A stretch of 64,000 bases of DNA from Aquisalimonas sp007126095 (lineage in GTDB: Bacteria > Pseudomonadota > Gammaproteobacteria > Nitrococcales > Aquisalimonadaceae), in the NCBI RefSeq assembly GCF_048323695.1, contig NZ_JBLWFT010000013.1, positions 23,163 through 87,162 on the forward strand, given 5' to 3'. Both the position numbers and the translations under genes were made by a program. Of this stretch, positions 28,904-36,916 are shown piece by piece; the first letter of the stretch is position 1, and each line of letters opens with the position of its first letter. The notes under the pieces are model-generated. The model made no database searches. It saw nothing but the letters and a program-made list of their open reading frames with translations, and was not told where the DNA came from.

Positions 28904-31042
28904 ATGCGCCTGCAATTGAGTATTCGCGCCATGCTGTTGGGCCTGTTCGGGACCGCCATCGTCGCCGCACTGTTGCTGGCTGCGGTGGCGCTGGTCTCCA
29001 ACGCCCGACTGGTAAACACCCAGGACTACATTCTCGGCGAAGTGCTGCCGAACCAGATCGCCCGCACGGACATCGGCAACATCATGGCGGGGTTCGGTGA
29101 GCGCCATGCCGAGCTGATCGGCGCAGAGCGCGTCCAGGGGCTCGACGACGCCATCCAGCTCGCCGAGCTGGAGCGCGACTACCAGGCCGCCAGTACGAAT
29201 CTGGAGCAACTTGCGGCAGAGGACGAGCGCGCCGCGGAGCTGGCCGCGTCCCTCGATACCGGCTATGGCACGCTGGTGGAGGCCGACCGGGCGTTGGAGG
29301 AGACCCGGCGGCACTACCTGCACTTGCTGGAGGAGATCGAGGCCCAGGTCGCCACCATGGATGAGCACATCGGTACGGTACTGGTTCAGGCGGAGCGCAT
29401 GGCGGGTCAGGCCACACTGCGTCGCGTCCGTCAGGAGCGAGAGCTGCGCGGCGAACTGGAGCGGGTCGGTGGTGATGTTCGTGCGCTGCCTCCCATGCTC
29501 GTGGAAGGGCTGATCGAGCGCCGACTGGATATTGTCCGGCTCAGCGGCGACATTCAGGTCGCTGTGGCCAACCTGGCCGGGCTCGGCCGCAACCTGCGAC
29601 TGATCAACGACCCATTCATGCTTACCAGCACGCGCCAAAACGAGGTCAATCAGCAGTTGAATCTGGCCCTGCAGTCGGCGGCGCAGATCCGGGACTCGGA
29701 GTGGAGTGACCGCCAGCAACGCGAGATGGCCGGGGAGCTGCACGACATCATCGCCGCCATGGGTGCGTTGATGGTGGACGGCGACGATTCCGTATATGCG
29801 TTGCGCCAGCAGCAGCTCGAACTGGAACAGCGCCAGAGCGAGGCGTTGAGCGATGTCCGCGCCGCCACCGCCGACATGCGGGCCAGCATGGGGGACCTGG
29901 AGGCGTACGTCATGGCGGAGGCCGACAGCGCCGTGGACACGGCCCAGACCCTGGCAACCGCCGGGCGCAACGCCATCCTCGTGGTCACCCTCGGCGTCAT
30001 CGCCCTGCTGGTGGTGTTCGGCCTGCGCACGGTCCAGCGGGTGCTCCAGCCCATCGGCCAGATGCGTCGACAGATGGAGACCATGGGCGGGGAAGCCAGC
30101 CAGACCGGCGACCTCAGCATGCGGATCCATACCGGCCGGGATGATGAACTGGGGCAGACCGCCAACGCCTTCAACCAGATGATGGCGACGTTCCAGGACA
30201 TGATCCGCAACATCGTGGAGACGGCCCACGGCGTGCAGGAGCAGTCGTCCTCGCTGGAGAAGCTGGCTGCGTCGAGCAAGGATGCCGCTGGCCGCCAGCA
30301 GAGCGAGACCGAGGAAGTGGCGGCGGCCATCAACGAAATGGCCACCACCGTCCAGGAAGTGGCGCGCAACACCCAGCATGCCGCTGAACTGGCTAACAAT
30401 GGCCGTGAAGCGGCTACGCACGGCACGGCCGTGGTGGAGCAGAACGCCAGCTCCATCAGTCGCCTGTCCGATGCGGTGGAGCGCGCGGTGCGCGTGATCG
30501 GCGATCTCAAGAACCAGACGGACAACATCACCCAGGTATTGTCCGTGATCCAGGAGGTCTCGGAGCAGACCAACCTGCTGGCGCTGAATGCCGCCATCGA
30601 AGCGGCCCGCGCCGGCGACCACGGTCGCGGGTTCGCGGTGGTGGCCGACGAAGTCCGTACCCTGGCCAGCCGCACCCAGTCGTCGGCGCGCGAGATTGAG
30701 GAGATGATCGAGAAGCTCCAGGCCGGCGCCGACGAAGGTGTTGCGGTAATGCAGGAGAGCCATCAGCAGGCGGAAACCAGCGTGACCCAGGCGGGCGAAG
30801 CCGGCGCGGCGCTGGAGACGCTCAACTCCACGGTCTCGGAGATCTCGGACATGAACACCCAGATCGCCAGTGCCGCGGAGGAGCAGAGTGCCGTGGCCGA
30901 CACCATCAACGAGAGCGTCAACCGGCTTAGTGACATCGCTCGGGAGGGCGCCGCTTCCAACGAACAGGTCGCCCGCGCCAACGATGAGCTGGTGCGTCTG
31001 GCCGGCGAGCTGCGCGAGCTGGCGGGGCGTTTCCGCACCTGA
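28904..31042 (+). CDS. Methyl-accepting chemotaxis protein with large periplasmic sensor
   Basis: The 712-residue receptor has membrane helices at about 10-33 and 350-375, flanking a ~315-residue, largely helical periplasmic domain (long coiled segments with Glu/Gln/Arg). HAMP follows ('RVLQPIGQMRRQMETM') and then a cytoplasmic signalling rod with hairpin tip 'QTNLLALNAAIEAARAGDHGRGFAVVADEVRTLA'. The sensor is bigger than the usual 4-helix bundle and recalls helical bimodular or TorS-like sensors. The upstream binding protein is 21 bases away, suggesting a TorT/TorS-like division of labour. AGGAG precedes the ATG. No che genes are present here. Confidence 0.92.
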   Translation: MRLQLSIRAMLLGLFGTAIVAALLLAAVALVSNARLVNTQDYILGEVLPNQIARTDIGNIMAGFGERHAELIGAERVQGLDDAIQLAELERDYQAASTNLEQLAAEDERAAELAASLDTGYGTLVEADRALEETRRHYLHLLEEIEAQVATMDEHIGTVLVQAERMAGQATLRRVRQERELRGELERVGGDVRALPPMLVEGLIERRLDIVRLSGDIQVAVANLAGLGRNLRLINDPFMLTSTRQNEVNQQLNLALQSAAQIRDSEWSDRQQREMAGELHDIIAAMGALMVDGDDSVYALRQQQLELEQRQSEALSDVRAATADMRASMGDLEAYVMAEADSAVDTAQTLATAGRNAILVVTLGVIALLVVFGLRTVQRVLQPIGQMRRQMETMGGEASQTGDLSMRIHTGRDDELGQTANAFNQMMATFQDMIRNIVETAHGVQEQSSSLEKLAASSKDAAGRQQSETEEVAAAINEMATTVQEVARNTQHAAELANNGREAATHGTAVVEQNASSISRLSDAVERAVRVIGDLKNQTDNITQVLSVIQEVSEQTNLLALNAAIEAARAGDHGRGFAVVADEVRTLASRTQSSAREIEEMIEKLQAGADEGVAVMQESHQQAETSVTQAGEAGAALETLNSTVSEISDMNTQIASAAEEQSAVADTINESVNRLSDIAREGAASNEQVARANDELVRLAGELRELAGRFRT

Positions 31043-31067
31043 TGGTGTTACCCTGATACGGCGCTGT

Positions 31068-31102
31068 CGGGCGCGATCCGGAGAGACTCCGGGTCGCGCC
31101 CG
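31068..31102. terminator. Strong 15-bp hairpin between the chemoreceptor gene and speA
   Basis: Bases 31068-31082 pair with 31088-31102 (one G-T wobble) around GAGAC. It begins 25 bases after the receptor stop. It has no T tract, so it could be a Rho-assisted or weak terminator, or an mRNA 3'-end stabiliser, rather than a canonical intrinsic terminator. Confidence 0.45.
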
Positions 31103-31144
31103 GTTGCGTCTGATCGGGGGACACCAGCGGAGACAGTCGGCATC

Positions 31145-33025
31145 ATGGGCGAGTGGAGCATCCAGGACGCGCGCCAGCTTTACAACACCGCGCACTGGGG
31201 CGGCGGTTATTTCGACATCGGCGACCAGGGGCGGGTCGTGGTGCGGCCCTCCGGGCAGGGCGGCGGCACCGCCATCGACCTGGACGCGCTCGCGGATGCC
31301 GTCCAGGCGCGCGGGTTGTCGCTGCCCGTGCTCGTGCGGTTCGTGGATATCCTCCACCACCGCGTGGACAGCCTCTGCAACGCCTTCCAGTCTGCCATGG
31401 CGGCCCACGCTTACCAGGGCCGTTACACCGCCGTCTATCCCATCAAGGTCAACCAGCAGCGCCGTGTGGTGGAAGAGATTCTCTCCCGGGGCGAGCAGCG
31501 GGTTGGGCTCGAGGCCGGCAGCAAACCGGAACTCATGGCCGTGCTTGCACTGGCGCCGGCCGGCGGCACGGTCATCTGCAACGGCTACAAGGATCGCGAA
31601 TACGTGCGCCTTGCGCTTCTGGGGCAGGAGCTGGGCATGGACGTGCGCATCGTCATGGAAAAGCGCAGCGAAGCGGATCTGGTGGTGGCGGAGGCGCAGC
31701 GCCTCGGAGTCACCCCCCGGCTCGGCATGCGGGTACGGCTGGCCTCCATCGGTGCCGGCAAGTGGCAGAACACCGGCGGCGAGAAGTCCAAGTTCGGCTT
31801 GAGCGCATCCCAGGCGTTGAGCGTGGTCGATCGGCTCCGGGCGGACGGGTTCGAGCACACCCTGGATCTGCTGCACTTCCATCTGGGCTCGCAGATTCCC
31901 AACGTCCGCGACATCCGCAGCGGCATGCGTGAAGCGGCCCGCTACTACGCGGAGCTGCGCGCCCTTGGCGTGCCCGTGACCACCGTGGACGTGGGCGGTG
32001 GCCTCGGGGTCGACTACGAGGGCACCCGCTCCCGCAATTACTGTTCCATGAACTACTCGGTGGACGAGTACGCCAGCAACGTGGTGCACGCGCTCTGGGA
32101 AATCTGCAGCGAGCGCGACCTGCCCCACCCGGACATCATCTCCGAGTCCGGCCGGGCGCTCACCGCCCATCACGCGGTGCTGCTGACCAACGTCATCGAC
32201 CACGACAGCCCCGGCGAAGAGCGTGCCGAAGCCCCCGGCGACGGTGGGCCGCAGGTGCTCGCCGACCTCTGGCAGACCCTGACGGAAGCCGCCGGGCGTT
32301 CCCCGATCGAGCGCTATCACGATGCTGTCCACGGCCTGCAGGAGGCGCAGGCCATGTACACCCACGGCGTGCTCGGCCTGCAGCAGCGTGCCCATGCGGA
32401 GCAGTTGTACACGGCCATCTGCCGCCAGGTCCGGGGGCAGCTCAGCCCCACCGCCCGCAATCACCGGGAAGTGCTGGACGAACTCAACGAGAAGCTGGCG
32501 CAGAAGCTCTTCTGCAATCTGTCGATCTTCCAGTCCATGCCCGACGTCTGGGCCATCGACCAGGTCTTCCCGATCCTGCCTCTGGCGGGGCTGGACGAGC
32601 GGCCCACGGCGCGCGCCGTGCTGCAGGACCTCACCTGCGACTCGGATGGCAGCGTCCAGTACTACGTGGATGGCGAGGGCGTGGAGAGCACCCTGCCCCT
32701 GCCGCCGTTCAGGCCGGGCACACCCTACCGGCTCGGGATCTTCATGGTCGGCGCCTACCAGGAGATCCTCGGTGACATGCACAACCTGTTCGGCGACACC
32801 GCGGCCATCAACGTGCACCTGGACGGTGACGGCTACCGGCTCAGCGAGCCCGTGGCCGGGGATACGGTCGAGCAGGTGCTGCACTATGTCCATTTCCGGC
32901 GAGACGACCTGCTGCAGGCCTATGAGCAGAAAGTGAGGGCGGCGTCGCTGGATGCGTCCCGGCAGCGCGAGTGTCTGGAGGCGCTGGAGACGGGCCTGCG
33001 GGGCTATACCTACCTGGAAGACTGA
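31145..33025 (+). CDS. speA: Biosynthetic arginine decarboxylase
   Basis: SpeA converts arginine to agmatine, the first step of one putrescine route. The 626-residue, fold-III PLP enzyme shows the cofactor lysine in 'YPIKVNQQRRVVEEIL', 'GLEAGSKPELMAVLAL', 'ICNGYKDREYV', 'LLHFHLGSQIPNVRDIR', 'VDVGGGLGVDYEGTRS' and 'SESGRALTAHHAVLLTNV'. Length agrees with family members of about 630-660. No signal peptide is seen, in contrast to E. coli SpeA, which is partly periplasmic. It forms a polyamine pair with speE nearby, although the genes are separated. Confidence 0.95.
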   Translation: MGEWSIQDARQLYNTAHWGGGYFDIGDQGRVVVRPSGQGGGTAIDLDALADAVQARGLSLPVLVRFVDILHHRVDSLCNAFQSAMAAHAYQGRYTAVYPIKVNQQRRVVEEILSRGEQRVGLEAGSKPELMAVLALAPAGGTVICNGYKDREYVRLALLGQELGMDVRIVMEKRSEADLVVAEAQRLGVTPRLGMRVRLASIGAGKWQNTGGEKSKFGLSASQALSVVDRLRADGFEHTLDLLHFHLGSQIPNVRDIRSGMREAARYYAELRALGVPVTTVDVGGGLGVDYEGTRSRNYCSMNYSVDEYASNVVHALWEICSERDLPHPDIISESGRALTAHHAVLLTNVIDHDSPGEERAEAPGDGGPQVLADLWQTLTEAAGRSPIERYHDAVHGLQEAQAMYTHGVLGLQQRAHAEQLYTAICRQVRGQLSPTARNHREVLDELNEKLAQKLFCNLSIFQSMPDVWAIDQVFPILPLAGLDERPTARAVLQDLTCDSDGSVQYYVDGEGVESTLPLPPFRPGTPYRLGIFMVGAYQEILGDMHNLFGDTAAINVHLDGDGYRLSEPVAGDTVEQVLHYVHFRRDDLLQAYEQKVRAASLDASRQRECLEALETGLRGYTYLED

Positions 33026-33051
33026 GACCGGAGATAACGGAGGTGACGAAC

Positions 33052-33936
33052 ATGAAAGTCGGCGTGATCGGCATGGGTGCCATGGGCACCGGAATGGCGC
33101 GCAATCTGCACAAGGCGGGGCTGCTCGAGGCGGTGTGGAACCGCTCCGCGGACAAGGCGGACGCGATTGCGGCCGAGCTGGGCGTCGCGGCCGCGGCCGA
33201 CCCGGCGACCCTGGCCGGCCAGTGCGACGTCATCGTCACCTGCGTCTCCAGGGACGAGGACGTGCTGGCCGTCATGGACGCCATGGCACCGGGGCTGTCC
33301 GCCGGCAAGACGGTGGTGGACACCTCCACCATTGCCGTGGATACCGCCAAGCAGGCTGCTGCCAGACTCGCCACGGCCGGCGTCGAGTTCCTGGATGCTC
33401 CCGTGTCGGGCGGCAAGGAAGGCGCACAGACCGGGCAGCTGGTGTTCATGATCGGCGGTGACCCGACCGTGGTGGAGCGGCTGCGTCCGGCGTTCGACGC
33501 CATGGGCAAGAGCGCCACGCACATGGGCGACGTGGGTTCCGGTCAGGCGACCAAGGCCGTGAACCAGATCATGTGTGCCGGCATCAACCAGGCCGTGACC
33601 GAGGCGCTGGCCTTCGGCCAGGCGTCGGGGCTGGACATGGACAAGGTCATCGACGTGGTCAGCGGTGGCGCCGCCGGCAACTGGTTCCTGCAGATGCGCG
33701 GCCCGACCATGGTCAAGGGCACCTTCGAGCCTGGCTTCAAGCTGGCCCTGCACCACAAGGACCTCACCATCTGTCGCCAGATGCTGGACAACATGAACGT
33801 CGCGCTGCCGACGGTGGAGATGACGCTCAAGCACTACGACCGCCTGCTCGCTGCGGGTTATGGCGACGAGGACATCTCCGCGCTCTACCGCGACAAGCGC
33901 GAGCTGTTCAACGGCGGCAACAAGAAATCCCTGTAG
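33052..33936 (+). CDS. NAD(P)-dependent oxidoreductase, 3-hydroxyisobutyrate dehydrogenase family
   Basis: The 294-residue protein has the N-terminal Rossmann motif 'VGVIGMGAMGTGMARNLHKAG', the substrate motif 'FLDAPVSGGKEGA' and the catalytic-lysine region 'GSGQATKAVNQIMCAG'. It belongs to the beta-hydroxyacid dehydrogenases (HIBADH, tartronate semialdehyde reductase, GLYR-type). The exact substrate cannot be told from the sequence; reduction of a semialdehyde is a reasonable guess. The start at 33052 has GGAGG upstream; the frame to 32971 overlaps speA. It precedes the SseB-like gene by 13 bases. Confidence 0.88.
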   Translation: MKVGVIGMGAMGTGMARNLHKAGLLEAVWNRSADKADAIAAELGVAAAADPATLAGQCDVIVTCVSRDEDVLAVMDAMAPGLSAGKTVVDTSTIAVDTAKQAAARLATAGVEFLDAPVSGGKEGAQTGQLVFMIGGDPTVVERLRPAFDAMGKSATHMGDVGSGQATKAVNQIMCAGINQAVTEALAFGQASGLDMDKVIDVVSGGAAGNWFLQMRGPTMVKGTFEPGFKLALHHKDLTICRQMLDNMNVALPTVEMTLKHYDRLLAAGYGDEDISALYRDKRELFNGGNKKSL

Positions 33937-33949
33937 TCCCGGAGGTGAG

Positions 33950-34375
33950 ATGAGTACCGACACGCGCTTCGCCGAGTTCGAGCCGCTCAACGATCTGGAG
34001 CAGGATCTGCTGGCGGCTCACACCGGCGAGATGGAAACCGTGGAGTTCATGCAGCGCATGGCCGAAAGCCAGGTGGCGCTGCTGGTGGACCAGGAGTTCG
34101 CCGAGTCGGAGCACCCCGAAGGGGTGCAGCCCCTGGTGCTCCAGGGGGACGATGGCGAAGGGTTGCTGGCCGTGTTCACCGCCCCGGCCCGTGGCTACCC
34201 GGTGACCGAGGAGCACCCGGAGTTCGCCTTCTCCGTGGAGGTCTCGTTTGCCTGGGCGGTGCACAGCACCTGGGATGGCATGGGCGTGGTGGTCAATCCG
34301 GGCTGGGCGGTGGGGTTCACCATACCGCCCGACGCGGTCCGCGGCATGAAAGGCGGCGAGAGCCGGCTTCAGTAG
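33950..34375 (+). CDS. SseB family protein
   Basis: A 141-residue acidic cytoplasmic protein whose layout ('NDLEQDLLAAHTGEMETVEFMQRMAESQVALLVDQEF', 'PLVLQGDDGEGLLAVFTAPARG', 'WDGMGVVVNPGWAVGFTIPPDAVRGMK') fits the SseB N-terminal domain. Family function is poorly defined. It has GGAGG 6 bases before the ATG and lies in a likely operon with the dehydrogenase gene upstream. It converges on the SPOR gene with 12 bases between stops. Confidence 0.75.
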   Translation: MSTDTRFAEFEPLNDLEQDLLAAHTGEMETVEFMQRMAESQVALLVDQEFAESEHPEGVQPLVLQGDDGEGLLAVFTAPARGYPVTEEHPEFAFSVEVSFAWAVHSTWDGMGVVVNPGWAVGFTIPPDAVRGMKGGESRLQ

Positions 34376-34387
34376 CGCGGCAGGCCG

Positions 34388-35026
34388 TCAGCTGCGCGAG
34401 CGCAGCAGGATGCTGTCGACGTTGTTGTCCTCCAGCTGGCTGCGCAGCGAATCCACGCGGTCGCGGTCGGCGAACGGGCCGATGCGCACGCGGTGCCATG
34501 TCTCGCCGGTGTCCACCTCCACGCTTTCGATGTTCGCCTGCACGCCGATAAGTGCCAGGTTGGCCTTCATGCGATCGGCGTCCTCGTGGGACTGAAACGA
34601 ACCCGCCTGCACCATGTAGTGGGGCGTTTCCTCGTCGTCCGCCGTGGCCGGCTGCTCTGCCGGTGCCGGGTCGGGGGTGGTGACCTCCGGCTCTGGCGCG
34701 GCCGGTGCATCCGGCATCGCCGTGACGGCCTCTTCGTCCTCCGGCTCGTCCGGTACCACCACCTCCATCTCCGAGAGCAGCTCGTAGAATTCGAAGCGCG
34801 GGCGGTTGCTGCCGCTGCTGCGCTCACCCTGCTGCTGGGCGGTCTCGCCGGAGGACGACGGGCTCATGACGCCGCTGTCCCGATCGTGATGCATGTGCAC
34901 CAGAAACGCCACGAACAGGCCGGGCAATAGCCCGCTCAGGAACCAACCCATGCGGGAGCCGCCAGCGGCCTGCTGCTTCGGTTGTGGTTTGCGCTTTGCG
35001 CCGGTACTGCGTTTGGTATTGGCCAT
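34388..35026 (-). CDS. SPOR domain inner-membrane protein
   Basis: The 212-residue protein has a basic N-terminus ('KRSTGAKRKPQPKQQ'), one membrane helix (about 26-44, 'GWFLSGLLPGLFVAFLV'), an acidic Pro/Ala/Glu linker and a C-terminal SPOR domain ('YMVQAGSFQSHEDADRMKANLALIG', 'WHRVRIGPFADRDRVDSLRSQL'). SPOR binds denuded peptidoglycan at division sites, so this is an FtsN-like cell-division protein by architecture. It follows argS after 18 bases, a common gammaproteobacterial arrangement. Confidence 0.88.
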   Translation of the reverse strand: MANTKRSTGAKRKPQPKQQAAGGSRMGWFLSGLLPGLFVAFLVHMHHDRDSGVMSPSSSGETAQQQGERSSGSNRPRFEFYELLSEMEVVVPDEPEDEEAVTAMPDAPAAPEPEVTTPDPAPAEQPATADDEETPHYMVQAGSFQSHEDADRMKANLALIGVQANIESVEVDTGETWHRVRIGPFADRDRVDSLRSQLEDNNVDSILLRSRS

Positions 35027-35044
35027 GATCTGCGTCCGTGATCC

Positions 35045-36805
35045 TTACATGGCGTCCGGGGCACTGACACCGAGCAGGTGCAGCCCGTTGCGGATGACCT
35101 GGCGTGCGGCCAGCACCAGGTTCAGGCGCGCGTCCCGCAGGTCGGCGTCGTCGACCAGGAACTGGTGTGCGTTGTAGTACGTGTGGACATGGCTCGCCAG
35201 CTCCCGCAGAAAGTGCGCGATCTGGTGCGGTTCCCGCGCCGCGGCGGCGATCTCGATCACTTCCGGGTAGCGGCCGATGGCGCTGACCAGCTCGGTTTCG
35301 TGTGGCTCGGTGAGGCGCGTGAGGTGCCGGTCGCCGTTGGCGTCGTCGTGCTCCAGCCCCTTCTCCTGCAGCTGCGCCATGACGCTGCAGATGCGCGCGT
35401 GGGCGTACTGGATGTAGTACACCGGATTGTCGTTGGACTGGGACTTGGCCAGCTCCAGGTCGAAGTCCAGGTGCTGCTCGGGTTTGCGCATGACGTAGAA
35501 GAACCGGGCGGCATCGGCGCCCACGTCGTCGCGCAGCTCCCGCAGCGTGACGAACTGGCCCGAGCGTGTCGACATCTGCATGCGTTCGCTGCCGCGGTAG
35601 AGAATGGCGAACTGCACCAGACGTACGTCCAGCTGGTCCGGCTCGTGGCCGAATGCCCGCATTGCCGCATGGACCCGCGGCACGTAGCCGTGGTGGTCGG
35701 CGCCCCAGATGTCGATGCACTGGTCGTAACCGCGGTCGAGCTTGTTCAGGTGGTAGGCGATGTCGGAGGCGAAGTAGGTCACCGCCCCGTTCTCACGGCG
35801 CACGACGCGGTCCTTCTCGTCGCCAAACGCGCTGGAGCGGAACCAGGTGGCGCCCTCCGACTCGTACAGGTGGCCGGCTTCGTCCAGTCTCTGCAGTGCC
35901 TGGTCCACGGCGCCGCTGTCCGTGAGGGAGCGTTCCGAAAACCACTCGTCGTAGGTGACACCGAATGCGCCCAGGTCCTCGCGGATGTCCTCCAGCACCG
36001 TCTCCAGTGCCAGGGCGAAGACCACTTCATATGCGTCCGGCCCGAGCAGGGTTTTCGCGCGGGCGATCAGGGTGTCGATGTACTCTTCCTTGTCGCCGCC
36101 TTCGCACGCATCCAGCGGCAGTTCGGCGAAGACCACTTCGGCCGGATGCAGAAAGTGGTCCTCCTCCCGGTGCATGAGCCGTTGGGCGATGGTGCGGACG
36201 TAATCGCCCCGGTAGGCATTGTCGGGGAAGCGCAGCGACTCGCCCTCCAGCTCCAGGTAACGCAGCCAGACGCTGGTGGCGAGGATGTCCATCTGTCGGC
36301 CGGCGTCGTTGACGTAGTACTCGCGGTGCACGTCGTAGCCGGCGGTGGCCAGCAGGCTCGCCAGGGCCCCGCCGAAGGCGGCGCCGCGGCCGTGGCCCAC
36401 GTGCAGCGGCCCGGTGGGATTGGCGGACACGAACTCGATGTTGATGCGCTGCCCGGCACCCAGGTCGGCGCGGCCGTATGCCTGGCCGCGGGACAGCGCG
36501 TCGCGGACTGCGGTGTAGGCCGCTTCCGCGGTGATGTCGATGTTGATGAACCCGGGCCCCGCGATGGTGACGCCGGCGACCCCCGGATCATCAGGGATGG
36601 CGGCGACCAGGCGCTCGGCCAGCTCCCTGGGCTTCATGCGGGCCTGCTTTGCCAGCACCATGGCGGTATTCACCGCGTAATCGCCATGGCTCTTGTCCCG
36701 GGCCCGTTCCACCTGGATCTCGACCCGGGTGTCCGCGGGCAGCGTGCCGTCCGCGATCAGGCCGTCCACGGCCGTGGCAATAAGACTGCGAAGCTGTTCT
36801 TTCAT
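35045..36805 (-). CDS. argS: Arginyl-tRNA synthetase
   Basis: ArgRS charges tRNA(Arg). The 586-residue class I enzyme has an N-terminal Add-1-type domain, the HIGH motif as 'SANPTGPLHVGHGRGAAFG', a degenerate KMSKS equivalent 'MQMSTRSGQFVTL', and a C-terminal anticodon-binding DALR domain ending 'VIRNGLHLLGVSAPDAM'. Length matches E. coli ArgS (577). It is read toward the SPOR gene. Confidence 0.97.
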   Translation of the reverse strand: MKEQLRSLIATAVDGLIADGTLPADTRVEIQVERARDKSHGDYAVNTAMVLAKQARMKPRELAERLVAAIPDDPGVAGVTIAGPGFINIDITAEAAYTAVRDALSRGQAYGRADLGAGQRINIEFVSANPTGPLHVGHGRGAAFGGALASLLATAGYDVHREYYVNDAGRQMDILATSVWLRYLELEGESLRFPDNAYRGDYVRTIAQRLMHREEDHFLHPAEVVFAELPLDACEGGDKEEYIDTLIARAKTLLGPDAYEVVFALALETVLEDIREDLGAFGVTYDEWFSERSLTDSGAVDQALQRLDEAGHLYESEGATWFRSSAFGDEKDRVVRRENGAVTYFASDIAYHLNKLDRGYDQCIDIWGADHHGYVPRVHAAMRAFGHEPDQLDVRLVQFAILYRGSERMQMSTRSGQFVTLRELRDDVGADAARFFYVMRKPEQHLDFDLELAKSQSNDNPVYYIQYAHARICSVMAQLQEKGLEHDDANGDRHLTRLTEPHETELVSAIGRYPEVIEIAAAAREPHQIAHFLRELASHVHTYYNAHQFLVDDADLRDARLNLVLAARQVIRNGLHLLGVSAPDAM

Positions 36806-36882
36806 GGGTGATGACAGACCGTTAATCCGAATTGGGGGGTATTATCCCGGTTCGCGGTGCCGCCCACAAATCGACCCGTGCG

Positions 36883-36916
36883 CAGAAACCACCTGGAATC
36901 AGAAACCACCTAGAAC
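36883..36916. repeat. Tandem 17-bp duplication across the priA stop codon
   Basis: CAGAAACCACCTGGAAT at 36883-36899 is followed directly by CAGAAACCACCTAGAAC at 36900-36916. The second copy contains the priA stop (complement of CTA, 36910-36912). It looks like a local tandem duplication. Confidence 0.6.

Noticed and set aside
31068..31102. The hairpin after the chemoreceptor gene as a confident intrinsic terminator
   Set aside because: The stem is strong but no run of T follows on either strand, so it is listed only with low confidence.
28001..32893. A 1630-residue open frame on the minus strand
   Set aside because: It runs opposite to the chemoreceptor and speA genes, whose protein families are certain. 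Long antisense frames are common in high-GC DNA.
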